DNA of 64,000 nucleotides from CAYFPX01 sp964501915 (GTDB lineage Bacteria; Myxococcota_A; UBA796; CAJQPC01): assembly GCA_964501915.1 (NCBI GenBank), contig CAZCVP010000001.1, positions 41,415 through 105,414 on the forward strand. The letters are read 5' to 3'. Positions within the stretch are counted from its first letter, which is position 1, and each line of letters begins with the position of its first letter. The translations under genes and the position numbers were made by a program. Positions 25,570 to 33,607 of this stretch are shown one piece after another. The notes under the pieces are model-generated. The model saw only the letters and a list, made by a program, of their open reading frames with translations. It was not told the DNA's origin and ran no database searches.

Positions 25570-26421
25570 ATGCGGAAGTTCCTGCTGGTTGCAGCGGTCC
25601 TCGGCGGAGCGACCGCCACCGTCGGCTGGCTCGATCGCGACCACGTCGTGCCTCCGGGGCCCGTGGCCGTGAGCCATGCCCAGGTGGGCGAGGGTCCCGA
25701 GGCTACGCGTCGAGCGGTGATCCTGCTCCACGGCCTGCGGGGCACCACCGTGCTGGACAGACAGGCCCACGAGACCTGGCTGCACGACTGGCAGCGGGAG
25801 GGCAGCGACCTGGTCCAGGCCCTGGCCCGGGACGCCGACGTCTACGCCGTCAGCTACACCCAGAACGCCGCCATCGAGGACGTGCTCGCCAGCGAAGCCC
25901 TCGGCCAGGCCCTGGGCACCCTGGCGGGAGGCGACCACGACGACGTGGTCCTGCTGGGTCACAGCGCCGGCGGGCTGCTGGCGCGGCGCTTCGTCGAGGA
26001 TCATCCCGACGCTGGCGTGACGGGCGTGGTCCAGCTCTGTGCGCCGAACGCCGGCTCGGGGTGGGGGCGCTTCCACGAGGTCGGACGGGCCTCCCACGAG
26101 GCCTTCATCGCGTCGCTCTCGGACGAGGCCCTCGAAGCCGCTCGCCGGCGCCCGAGCGTGCCGGAGGACGTCGACTTCCTGGTCGTCGTCTGCGACGGCA
26201 CCGGTCTCGGCGACGGCGTGGTGGCCGACGACGCCCAGTGGCCCGAAGACCTCCAGCGCCAGGGCATCGCGGCGGTGAGGATCCGGGCCCTGCACTTCAC
26301 CGCGACGCGCGGCGAGCGCATGGCCGAGCGCATCGCCGCCTGGGTCGCCGCGGACCACCCGCGCCTGGGGGAGGCGGAGATCGCCGAGACCCGCCGCGAG
26401 GTGCTGGGCCGGGGGCGCTGA
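25570..26421 (+). CDS. exported alpha/beta hydrolase (lipase/PGAP1-like)
   Basis: 283 residues. It starts MRKFLLVAAVLGGATATVG (signal peptide or anchor). RRAVILLHGLRGTTVL supplies the oxyanion HG. VVLLGHSAGGLLARRFVEDHP is the G-H-S-A-G nucleophile elbow, and VVQLCAPNAGSG follows as in lipases and PGAP1-like esterases. The acid is probably in VVCDGTGLGDGVV and the catalytic His in RALHFTATRG. It is probably a periplasmic esterase of unknown substrate. It converges on the membrane protein at 26424 with two bases between the stops. Confidence 0.8.
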   Translation: MRKFLLVAAVLGGATATVGWLDRDHVVPPGPVAVSHAQVGEGPEATRRAVILLHGLRGTTVLDRQAHETWLHDWQREGSDLVQALARDADVYAVSYTQNAAIEDVLASEALGQALGTLAGGDHDDVVLLGHSAGGLLARRFVEDHPDAGVTGVVQLCAPNAGSGWGRFHEVGRASHEAFIASLSDEALEAARRRPSVPEDVDFLVVVCDGTGLGDGVVADDAQWPEDLQRQGIAAVRIRALHFTATRGERMAERIAAWVAADHPRLGEAEIAETRREVLGRGR

Positions 26422-26423
26422 GC

Positions 26424-26822
26424 TCAGCCCAGGACCGCCAGCAGCCTCAAGAACAGGATCACGCCACCGACCGTGCTCAGGACGGCCCCCGTGAGCCCGG
26501 CGCCGAAGGCGTCGGTGCGCGGGGCCTGGGAGCGGAGGGCCCCGTAGAGCGCGACGGCCAAGAAGACCGCTCCGGCGACCACGACCGTGAACCACCAGAT
26601 GTCCAGGGCGCCCAGCTCGGGACGCTCGAAGGCCACCCGCCAGCCGGCCTCCGCACCCGTCTCCTGGAGTCGGGCGATGACCAGCCCCCCGAGGGCCGCG
26701 ATGATCCAGACCAGGCCTCCGACGAGGCTCCACTCGCGGGCGCGGGCCGGGTTCCTCACCGTGGCCCGGGGCTGCGGATCGAGGGGCAGGGGGCGCTGGG
26801 GAAGGGGAATGACCTGGGCCAT
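26424..26822 (-). CDS. membrane protein of unknown function (132 aa)
   Basis: A cytoplasmic proline-rich N-terminus (VIPLPQRPLPLDPQPRA) is followed by three hydrophobic helices: WSLVGGLVWIIAALGGLVIA, IWWFTVVVAGAVFLAVALYG and AGLTGAVLSTVGGVILFLRLL. No family is recognised. It is divergent from the pseudouridine synthase gene (87 bases apart). Confidence 0.6.
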   Translation of the reverse strand: MAQVIPLPQRPLPLDPQPRATVRNPARAREWSLVGGLVWIIAALGGLVIARLQETGAEAGWRVAFERPELGALDIWWFTVVVAGAVFLAVALYGALRSQAPRTDAFGAGLTGAVLSTVGGVILFLRLLAVLG

Positions 26823-26909
26823 CGTCTACTCCGGGGGTCTCGTGGCTCCACCCTCGGGAGGTTGGACCCACCAGCGGGGCGAAGTGCAAAGGTCGGATAG
26901 GCTGGCGCC

Positions 26910-27857
26910 ATGGACCACCGCCCCGTCGAGGTCCCCCTGGGTGCTGCAGGCATGCGGCTCGATGCCTTCCTGGCCCGCCGCTTCCCCACCTGGTCCCGCT
27001 CCGCGGCCGCCCGCGCCGTCCGGCTGGGGCAGGTCCAGGTCCAGGACCGGGCGCTCAAGCCCTCGTCGGTCCTGCGGGGAGGTGAGGTGCTGAGGCTCAC
27101 CGTGCCCGAGCTGCTGCCCACCGGGGGGCCGCCTCCCTGCCCCCCGGTGGTCCACGAGGACCCACGCCTGGTCGCCTTCGCCAAGCCGCCGGACCTGCTC
27201 TGCCACCCGGTCGGCCACGCCTTCGAGTGGGGCCTCATCGGGCTCGCCCGTGAGCGCTTCGGCGGCGAGGACCTGCGCCTCTGCCACCGGCTCGATCGCC
27301 ACACCTCCGGCGTGGTGCTGCTCGCCCGCGACCCCGAGGCCGATCGCTTCATCAAGGCGGCCTTCAAGGCCCGCGAGGTGGACAAGACCTACCTGGCCAT
27401 CGTGCGCGGCGCAGTGCCCTGGGAGACCCGCGAGGTGGTGGCCCCGATCGGCGACGACACCACCTCGCCGATCGCGCTCAAGCGGGGCGTGGTGGCCGAT
27501 GGCCTGCCGGCCTCGACGACCGTCGACGTGCTGGAGCGCCTCGCCGAGCTGACCCTGGTGCGCTGCAGGCCCCACACCGGCCGCACCCACCAGATCCGCA
27601 TCCACCTGGAGCACGTGGGCCACCCCGTCCTGGGCGACCGGATCTATGGGCAACCTCCCGAGGTCTTCCTCTCGATCTACGAAGGCCGGCCCCTGCCGGA
27701 CCTCGACGAGCGGCTCGGACACCCCCGGCACTGCCTGCACGCGGCGGAGCTGCGGGTGCCGCACCCAGACGGCGGGGAGGTCGAGATCCGGGCGCCGATG
27801 CCGGAGGACATGGAGGAGGTGGTGCGGGCCGCACCGGGCCGCCGGGGCGGCTCGTGA
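26910..27857 (+). CDS. RluA-family pseudouridine synthase
   Basis: 315 residues. The N-terminal S4 RNA-binding domain reads RLDAFLARRFPTWSRSAAARAVRLGQV. The catalytic motif is LCHRLDRHTSGVVLLARD, containing the nucleophilic Asp. KTYLAIVRG, then RPHTGRTHQIRIHLEHVGHPVLGDRIYG follow, and each segment is standard for RluA/RluC/RluD enzymes that isomerise uridines in 23S rRNA. It is most like RluD by architecture, but the exact target cannot be assigned. The TGA overlaps the GTG of the next gene. Confidence 0.92.
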   Translation: MDHRPVEVPLGAAGMRLDAFLARRFPTWSRSAAARAVRLGQVQVQDRALKPSSVLRGGEVLRLTVPELLPTGGPPPCPPVVHEDPRLVAFAKPPDLLCHPVGHAFEWGLIGLARERFGGEDLRLCHRLDRHTSGVVLLARDPEADRFIKAAFKAREVDKTYLAIVRGAVPWETREVVAPIGDDTTSPIALKRGVVADGLPASTTVDVLERLAELTLVRCRPHTGRTHQIRIHLEHVGHPVLGDRIYGQPPEVFLSIYEGRPLPDLDERLGHPRHCLHAAELRVPHPDGGEVEIRAPMPEDMEEVVRAAPGRRGGS

Positions 27858-29035
27858 TCCCTCTCCTGCTGGCCTGCACCGGCGCCCCCTCGGCTCCCGA
27901 GCCGGCGACCACCGTCCAAGCCAACGAGTCCAGCGAGCTCGATCGGCTGCGGGCCCTCGGCTACCTGGACGCCGCTCCGACCGACGAAGACGCCGCGAGC
28001 GGACTGACCGTGCTCGACGAGGCGCGCAGCCAGCCGGGCCACAACCTCTTCCTCAGCCGCAACCTGCGCCGCGCCGACCTGATCGACGCCCAGGGACGCC
28101 TGCTCCACACGTGGAGCCACGGAGAGGAGGGTGCCTGGACCCGGGTGAAGCTGCAGCCCGATGGTGGCCTGCTGGTGGTGGGCTCGTCCCAGGCGCCGCG
28201 GCGGAACAACACCCACGTCGATGCCAGTCGCTTCGTGATGAAGCTGACCTGGGGGGGCGAGCTGGCCTGGCGGACATCCCTGAACGGCCACCACGACGTG
28301 ACGGAGACCCCAGAGGGGGGCTTGCTCGCCCTGGACTTCACGTACCGCCAGATCCCCGAGCTCACCCCCGGGCTGACCTACCGAGACGATCAGCTCACCT
28401 GGCTCTCGAGCGAGGGGGAGATCCAACAGCGCCGCTCCTTGACCGAGTTCCTGCTGGCCGAGCCTCGGCTCCAGGCCCTACAACCCGTCGCTCCGAACGC
28501 AGCCAATGGGCTCGAGCACGTCGACCTGCTCCATGCCAACGCGGTGTCCTTCATCGAGCCCAGCGAACACGAGGGCCGTCTGTACGCAGCGGGCAACCTG
28601 CTGGTGAGCTCTCGGCACCAGGACCTCGTCTTCATCCTGGATCCAGCCGAGGGGAACGTGGTCTGGGCCTGGGGCCCGGGCGAGATCTCGGGCCCCCACG
28701 ATCCGAGCATGCTGCCCAACGGCAACATCCTGCTCTTCGACAACGGCCTGGACCGCAGGTGGTCCCGCGTCATCGAGCTGGATCCGCGCACCGACACGAT
28801 CGTCTGGGAATACCGGGGCGATCCGCCCCAGGACTTCTTCACCGTCAGCCGAGGCAGCGCCCAGCGCCTGGACAACGGGAACACCCTGATCGCCGAGTCC
28901 GACGAGGGGCGAGCCTTCGAGGTCACGCCCGAGGGCGAGCTCGTCTGGGAATTCCTCAACCCCCACGAGCTGGGGCCCGGTCGACGCGCCACCTTCAACC
29001 GCATGGAGCGCCTCCCGAAGGATGGGGTCAGGTAA
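27854..29035 (+). CDS. ASST-family (arylsulfotransferase-fold) lipoprotein
   Basis: 393 residues from a GTG that overlaps the RluA stop. A very short leader ends at a cysteine (IPLLLACTG), as in its three relatives in this window. The repeated propeller strands are those of the arylsulfotransferase family (PF05935/PF14269): HNLFLSRNLRRADLIDAQGRLLHTWSH, here seen in parts as DAQGRLLHTW, then NGHHDVTETPEGGLLAL, LHANAVSFI, SGPHDPSMLPNGNILLFDNG and RLDNGNTLIAESDEGRAFEV. The catalytic histidine of true ASST cannot be confirmed. Probable surface or periplasmic six-bladed propeller. Confidence 0.8.
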   Translation: MIPLLLACTGAPSAPEPATTVQANESSELDRLRALGYLDAAPTDEDAASGLTVLDEARSQPGHNLFLSRNLRRADLIDAQGRLLHTWSHGEEGAWTRVKLQPDGGLLVVGSSQAPRRNNTHVDASRFVMKLTWGGELAWRTSLNGHHDVTETPEGGLLALDFTYRQIPELTPGLTYRDDQLTWLSSEGEIQQRRSLTEFLLAEPRLQALQPVAPNAANGLEHVDLLHANAVSFIEPSEHEGRLYAAGNLLVSSRHQDLVFILDPAEGNVVWAWGPGEISGPHDPSMLPNGNILLFDNGLDRRWSRVIELDPRTDTIVWEYRGDPPQDFFTVSRGSAQRLDNGNTLIAESDEGRAFEVTPEGELVWEFLNPHELGPGRRATFNRMERLPKDGVR

Positions 29036-29066
29036 TTCGCCTTTCGCCTTTCCAGCCGGTCCCGAC

Positions 29067-29183
29067 TCAGCCCCGTCGCACCTGGTCCCACAGCACCAGG
29101 AGCCGGTTCCACGTGGAACGCGTTGGTCCGATCAGCAGGGCGAGGCCGAGCCCGCAGGCCATCGCACCGAGCCACACACGCAC
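29067..29183 (-). CDS. possible very small membrane protein over a parS site
   Basis: A frame of 38 codons from GTG 29183 (or 31 from ATG 29162) ends at a TGA at 29067. It has one hydrophobic segment (WLGAMACGLGLALLIG) and a basic tail ending LVLWDQVRRG. The parS at 29106 lies in its coding sequence, as in rsmG. No ribosome binding site is evident, and it may be chance. Confidence 0.22.
   Translation of the reverse strand: MRVWLGAMACGLGLALLIGPTRSTWNRLLVLWDQVRRG
29106..29119. other. parS-like site at 29.1 kb
   Basis: GTTCCACGTGGAAC, the complete 14-base core of parS, lies between the converging ends of the ASST gene at 27854 and the MopE lipoprotein at 29266. It is 13.6 kb from the parS upstream of parA. 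The outer positions (G and G) do not extend the palindrome. Confidence 0.88.
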
Positions 29184-29265
29184 TCGTGAGGCGCTGGATG
29201 TCGCTCTCAGCGACGTTCGTCCCGCGACCCGTGGGCTCGGCCCGAGGAGGGCGAGCCGGGGGCAT

Positions 29266-30060
29266 CTAGCAGCCATTCCCCGGGTACTTCCCAGCGTCCG
29301 CGTCGTCGCAGTCGCCGCCCGTGGCGACGTAGCCCGTGGGCTGGGAGCACTGGACGACCGCGACGGCGCTGTTGCCATACCCGTCGCCGTCGGCGTCCTG
29401 GTACCAGGTCCCGGCGTCGACGGCGGCCTCGTCGACGGAGCCATCACAGTCGTCGTCGAGGCCGTTGCAGTACTCGGAGGCGCCCGGGTTCACGCCCGGG
29501 TTGTTGTCGTCGCAGTCGGTGCCGCCGACGGTCCAGTCCAGGTAGCCGTCGCCGTCTGCGTCCCCGGTGGAGGTCGTGGAGGTGTCCGCCGTGTCCGCCG
29601 TGTCACCGGTGTCCGCCGTGTCCGCCGTGTCCGCCGTGTCCGCCGTGTCACCGGTGTCCGCCGCCGTCGCCGCCACCCCGTAGAAGGAGAAGTGGGTGGT
29701 CTCGAGCTCGGCGGTGTCAGCGCCCCAGGTGACGTCGGCCACGGCCTCCCAGGTGGTGTCCTGGTCGTCGTCGAGCCGGAGCACCTCGTGGGTCCCGCCC
29801 GCGTCCGTGTAGGGCAGGGTGATGGTGACCGCCGCCGAGAACTCGGTGCCGTGGGGGGTGAAGGCGTAGACGTCGCCGGCCCAGTCCGAGCCCTCGGGCG
29901 CGTCGACGCCCGGGTCCTCGGCGCTGATCGACAGCTCCACACCCTCGGGCGTGGCCCCGGTGGGCACGCTCACGCTGGCGTCGCCGGAGGAGAGGATCAC
30001 GAAGTCCTCGGTGTCGTCGGCCGTGCAGGCGAACAGGGTCAGCAGAGCGGTGGCGATCAT
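29266..30060 (-). CDS. lipoprotein with TADT repeats and MopE metal-binding motifs
   Basis: 264 residues. The leader IATALLTLFAC gives an acylated cysteine. The next 110 residues form a beta-sandwich resembling ZU5 or a similar domain (VSVPTGATPEGVELSISAED, then VTITLPYTDAGG and TTHFSFYGVAA). A threonine/aspartate linker made of TADT and TGDT units follows. Then come MopE-type motifs: DADGDGYLDWTVGGTDCDDN with NPGVNPGASEYCNG and DDDCDGSVDE, then DADGDGYGNSAV with GGDCDDADAGKYPG. MopE motifs are associated with copper or calcium binding on the cell surface. It converges with the parS/ASST gene and is 29 bases from the MmgE/PrpD gene upstream. Confidence 0.85.
   Translation of the reverse strand: MIATALLTLFACTADDTEDFVILSSGDASVSVPTGATPEGVELSISAEDPGVDAPEGSDWAGDVYAFTPHGTEFSAAVTITLPYTDAGGTHEVLRLDDDQDTTWEAVADVTWGADTAELETTHFSFYGVAATAADTGDTADTADTADTADTGDTADTADTSTTSTGDADGDGYLDWTVGGTDCDDNNPGVNPGASEYCNGLDDDCDGSVDEAAVDAGTWYQDADGDGYGNSAVAVVQCSQPTGYVATGGDCDDADAGKYPGNGC
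29575..29668. repeat. in-gene short tandem repeat encoding TADT/TGDT
   Basis: About ten nine-base units of the type GTCCGCCGT, with GTCACCGGT variants, are arranged head to tail and encode the Thr/Ala/Asp linker of the lipoprotein. Such tracts can change length by replication slippage and may be collapsed or expanded in assembly. Confidence 0.8.
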
Positions 30061-30089
30061 GCGGGTCTCCGGAAGGGGAGCCTGGCGGG

Positions 30090-31646
30090 TCACTCCCCCC
30101 CGGGTCCAGGCCTTGGTTGCGTAACCGAGAGCAGCTCCGCGGTGGAGATCGACGGGCGGTGGACCGCCTCCCAGAACGCCCCGCCATGCGCCCCCAGCGC
30201 CTGCTCGCAGCGCCACCGCACCAGCTCCCGGGTCTCCGCAGCGTCCCGCCCGCAGGCGCCCAGCGGCACCTCGACCTCGCGGGTCTCGCTTCGACCCTCC
30301 ACACCGGTCACCGTGACCCGGGCCGACTGGGTCATGCGGAAGACCGCGGGATCGAAGTCCCGGTCGCTGACCGGTCGACGGTCCAGCAGGTGCGCACACA
30401 GGGGTGCCACCTCCCGCCAGGCACCCCGCCACGTGCTGCGGTTGCCCGGCCCCGTGGAGGTGTTCATGCGACGTGCGTGGGCCCGCAGGCGCAGCCAGCC
30501 CCGGGGGCCCAGGCCGACGAGCATGCGAGCCCCCACCGGGTTGGAGGTGAAGAGCCGCAGGCTCTGGGCCACGTCGTGGACCACGGTGATGCGGCCGGCC
30601 AGCTCCCGGACCCGCGGCTCGGCCTCGGCGAGGGGCTCGGGCTGGAGGTGCTCGGGCAGCAGGTCGCCGAACAGCAGCGCCGCCGCCACCGAGAGCCTCA
30701 CGGAGAAGTTCACGGCGTTGGCATCCAGCGGCGAGCGCTCGACAGCCGCCGCACCCAGGCTGTCCAGGGTCGAGGAGAGCGCCGTGGTCTCGATGCGGAC
30801 CCGCTCGACCGGGCCGCCCCCGAGGGCCCGCCACGCTGCCAGCGCCGCTTCGACCGGGGCCGAGACGTACGAGGTGCCCGGGTAGCGCTTGAAGCAGAGG
30901 GTGTCGGAGAACCAGGACTCGCCCAGGCCGTCGAAGAGGCCCACGAAGTGCCCGAAGGAGAAGGTCGAGAAGAAGCCCAGGGGGTGCTCGAGCAGGTCCA
31001 TCGGAGCGGTGAGCCCCGCCGCGGCCAGGTCGACGGCACGGATGCCCTGCTCCAGCGGCAGCGAGGCCGTCAGCGTCTTGGCGCCCTGCTCCCAGAAGCC
31101 GGCGCCGAGGCAGTGGTTGGGCTGGTAGAGCGCCAGGGCGACGGCCGCCGCGAGCTGCTCCGCAGGGAGCCCCCGCACCCGACCGACCGCCAGGGCGGCG
31201 CCGGCGTTGTGCACATACGAGCTCATCTGTCCGTTCAGCGGGCCCAGCAGGCAGGCGGTGGACAGGCGACCGCTGAGCTCGTTGGCCACGGCCGCAGCCA
31301 CGAGCAGCCCGTCCAGCTCCGTCGCGTAGGGCAGGGGTGCCAGGACCGAGCTGTAGCCGGTGTGGGCGCAGAGCATGTAGTCGTCGTGGTCCAGCGCCAT
31401 CGCGAAGGCCGCGTTGACGAAGGCCGCGTCCGCCGGAGCCACCCGATCGCCGGTCGCCAGGACCAGGGCGTCTCCAGCGGACCGGCGGGCCACGAGCACC
31501 GCACGCGACGGCGCGTGCCACGGCGCCCAGGCCGCCGCCGTCAGGCTGGTGGCGACCTGCATGCGGAGCTTGTCGACCACCCTCGGTGGGACGTCCTCGA
31601 TGCGGAGAGCGGCCGCCCACTCGCCGACACGCTGCAGCAGGGTCAT
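30090..31646 (-). CDS. MmgE/PrpD family protein
   Basis: 518 residues, with the all-helical MmgE/PrpD domain: ALDHDDYMLCAHTGYSSVLAPLPYA (seen as LDHDD and HTGYSSV), then VANELSGRLSTACLLGPLNGQ and the later TVVHDVAQSL and VEVPLGACGRD. The family includes 2-methylcitrate dehydratase and iminodisuccinate epimerase. The sequence does not match PrpD proper closely enough to assign citrate chemistry. The ATG at 31646 (MTLLQRVGEW) is preferred; an in-frame ATG at 31679 is an alternative. It lies 44 bases downstream of an ASST gene on the same strand. C-terminal residues end just before the lipoprotein start. Confidence 0.82.
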   Translation of the reverse strand: MTLLQRVGEWAAALRIEDVPPRVVDKLRMQVATSLTAAAWAPWHAPSRAVLVARRSAGDALVLATGDRVAPADAAFVNAAFAMALDHDDYMLCAHTGYSSVLAPLPYATELDGLLVAAAVANELSGRLSTACLLGPLNGQMSSYVHNAGAALAVGRVRGLPAEQLAAAVALALYQPNHCLGAGFWEQGAKTLTASLPLEQGIRAVDLAAAGLTAPMDLLEHPLGFFSTFSFGHFVGLFDGLGESWFSDTLCFKRYPGTSYVSAPVEAALAAWRALGGGPVERVRIETTALSSTLDSLGAAAVERSPLDANAVNFSVRLSVAAALLFGDLLPEHLQPEPLAEAEPRVRELAGRITVVHDVAQSLRLFTSNPVGARMLVGLGPRGWLRLRAHARRMNTSTGPGNRSTWRGAWREVAPLCAHLLDRRPVSDRDFDPAVFRMTQSARVTVTGVEGRSETREVEVPLGACGRDAAETRELVRWRCEQALGAHGGAFWEAVHRPSISTAELLSVTQPRPGPGGE

Positions 31647-31690
31647 CGAGGTCCTCGGTGGAACCGCATTGTCCACCATCCCGAGCACCC

Positions 31691-33097
31691 TCAGCGACAC
31701 CACCGCGCGTTGTCGAACAGCTCGCACCCGTCGATCCGCTGGGCCCGGTAGAGCCCGTCGCTCTCCCCGGTGAAGTCCAGGCGCCAGGTCACCTCGCTGG
31801 TCCGCGGATCCAGCTCGATCAGTGCCGACCGGTTCGCCTCGTCGGCGCCGTTGCAGCCCCAACAGTGTCCTCGCGCCACCAGCACCCGGCCGCTCTCCAG
31901 CAGGTCCGCGTCGCCCCAGACCGGCTCCTTCCAGTGGTCCTCGGTCCAGTCCCAGAGGACCTGCACGGTGCGTCCCGGCACGTCGACCCGGTACATCACG
32001 ACCCGGCTGTAGCCCCCCCCGGGACGCCCGAAGCCGTTGTCGTAGACGACCAGGGTGTCGCCCGTGAGCTCCGGTGCGTGCTGGAAGTAGAACCAGTCGG
32101 CGTCGTCCGCGGGCTCCCCGTCGCGGTCCAGCAGCTCGAAGTCCCCCCCGGCTCCCAGCCACCAGCTCAGGGTGCCGTCGCTGCGGTCCAGGCGCACCCA
32201 GGCGTCGACGTCCCGCAGGCTCACGTACAGCGCATCGCCCTCGTCGTCCTCGGTCCACCAGGCGGTGTTGGCGTGGTACGGGTCCCGGTCGCTGCCGGGC
32301 ACGTGGAGCTGGCCCGCGTCGACCAGGGCCTGGCTGTTCCAGCTCCAGTCGAGGGTGTCGGTCTCGGGGTCGATGACCTCGACGGCGAAGCCGGTCCAGG
32401 CCTCCGCCTCCTCCGGCGCCGTGTTGTCGATGGACACCAGGCTCATCACCCGTCCGTCGTCGAGGGCCTCGACGTGGTGGTGGTGGGTGCGGCCGAGGTG
32501 CGGGCTCTTGCCCCGCCAGACGGTCTCGCCGGTCAGGTCGATGCGACGGGGACGGGCGCCGTAGCCGCCCCCGTAGAGGAAGGTGCCGTCGCCCAGGTAG
32601 CGGCTGTCGACGTCCCCCGCGACCTGCTCCGGGAGCACGTAGTACCAGCGCACGTCGCCGGCGGGGTCGACCAGCAGCAGCTTCTGGTCGGTCGCGTCGA
32701 GGCCCGCCAGCAGGTGGTTGAAGAGGGTGTAGCCCTCCGTCTCGCCGCTGAGGGTCCAGTCCGGCGCCCAGTCGGGCAGCGGTGCCGTCTCCAGGGCGAA
32801 GGACGCCTCACCGTCGGAGGTGGAGACCGCGCAGGTGTAGGTCGTGTCGGCCCTCAGGCCGTAGAGCGCCAGCTCGTGCTGACCGGAGATCCCGGAGGAG
32901 GTGAGCTCGTGGACCTCCCGGTCGTCGTCGTCGCGCATGCAGCTCAGGGCCACCTCGGCCGGGTCGTCGAGGGTCACGGCGAGGGTCTTGGCCAGGACCA
33001 GGTCCTCGACGTCGGCGATGACCACCCGGATGCCGTCCTCGTCGACGATCACCACGTCCGGCTCACAGGCCACCAGGAGCGGGAGCAGGGCCACCAT
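31691..33097 (-). CDS. ASST-family (arylsulfotransferase-fold) lipoprotein
   Basis: 468 residues. The leader MVALLPLLVAC has a lipobox. A fibronectin-like N-terminal domain (about residues 20-110) ends with YTCAVSTSDGEASFALETAPLP. The ASST propeller follows: DPAGDVRWYYVLPEQVAG, RTHHHHVEALDDGRVMSL, DPYHANTAWW, DTLVVYDNGFGRPGGGYSRVVMYRVD, and the C-terminal RGHCWGCNGADEANRSALIELD with a CxxC pair. The histidine cluster HHHH resembles the position of the catalytic His of ASST, but the reaction is unproven. It is a clear paralogue of the gene at 33608, sharing domain order and C-terminus (YRAQRIDGCELFDNARWC). Confidence 0.82.
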   Translation of the reverse strand: MVALLPLLVACEPDVVIVDEDGIRVVIADVEDLVLAKTLAVTLDDPAEVALSCMRDDDDREVHELTSSGISGQHELALYGLRADTTYTCAVSTSDGEASFALETAPLPDWAPDWTLSGETEGYTLFNHLLAGLDATDQKLLLVDPAGDVRWYYVLPEQVAGDVDSRYLGDGTFLYGGGYGARPRRIDLTGETVWRGKSPHLGRTHHHHVEALDDGRVMSLVSIDNTAPEEAEAWTGFAVEVIDPETDTLDWSWNSQALVDAGQLHVPGSDRDPYHANTAWWTEDDEGDALYVSLRDVDAWVRLDRSDGTLSWWLGAGGDFELLDRDGEPADDADWFYFQHAPELTGDTLVVYDNGFGRPGGGYSRVVMYRVDVPGRTVQVLWDWTEDHWKEPVWGDADLLESGRVLVARGHCWGCNGADEANRSALIELDPRTSEVTWRLDFTGESDGLYRAQRIDGCELFDNARWCR

Positions 33098-33225
33098 GGA
33101 CGCAGCGTAGTCGCTCGAGAGGCATACTGGACAGGATCCCGACCTCCCTGGAGCCGACCCTGGGCCTGAGGAGCCGCATCAAGGGGCGCCTGAAGCGCCT
33201 CGCCGGACAGCACCCCGCCGCCCCG

Positions 33226-33603
33226 GTGGCGACGGTGCTCGCCGGTCCGCGGCCGAGCCTGCCCCCGCAGGTCGACCCCGCGCCCGTGGCCACCCCCGAC
33301 GAAGCCCCCGACCCGCACCTGGACTGCCCCGACCACAGGCCCCTCGACGACGCCAAGGTCCGACGTCACCGGGAGCGGGCCCGCCGAGGCGTGCTCCGGT
33401 ACCTCGCCAGGGAGGGAGGGACCCTGCCGTTGAAGGATCTGCACGACCACAGCGAGCGACGCTGGTTCATCGCCCACGCCGGCTTCAGCGAGATGATCGA
33501 GTTCTACGTGGAGGAGGGGCTGGTGGACCTCGACCCGGAGAGCTGGACGGTCTCCTTGTCCGACGACGGTCGCCGGTTCATGGCCTCGAGCCTGCTGGAG
33601 TGA
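33226..33603 (+). CDS. protein of unknown function with a winged-helix-like C-terminus
   Basis: At least 125 residues from the GTG at 33226. The basic helix VRRHRERARRGVLRYLAREGG, then LKDLHDHSERRWFIAHAGFSEMIEFYVEEGLVDLD and SLSDDGRRFM suggest a small winged-helix or regulatory fold. The frame continues in-coding upstream to 33022 without ATG, GTG or TTG. LDRIPTSLEPTLGLRSRIKGR looks like a genuine protein start beginning at CTG 33127, four bases after GAGAGG. The true start may thus be a rare CTG codon. It lies between two ASST genes that are both on the opposite strand. Confidence 0.6.
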   Translation: MATVLAGPRPSLPPQVDPAPVATPDEAPDPHLDCPDHRPLDDAKVRRHRERARRGVLRYLAREGGTLPLKDLHDHSERRWFIAHAGFSEMIEFYVEEGLVDLDPESWTVSLSDDGRRFMASSLLE

Positions 33604-33607
33604 GGGC

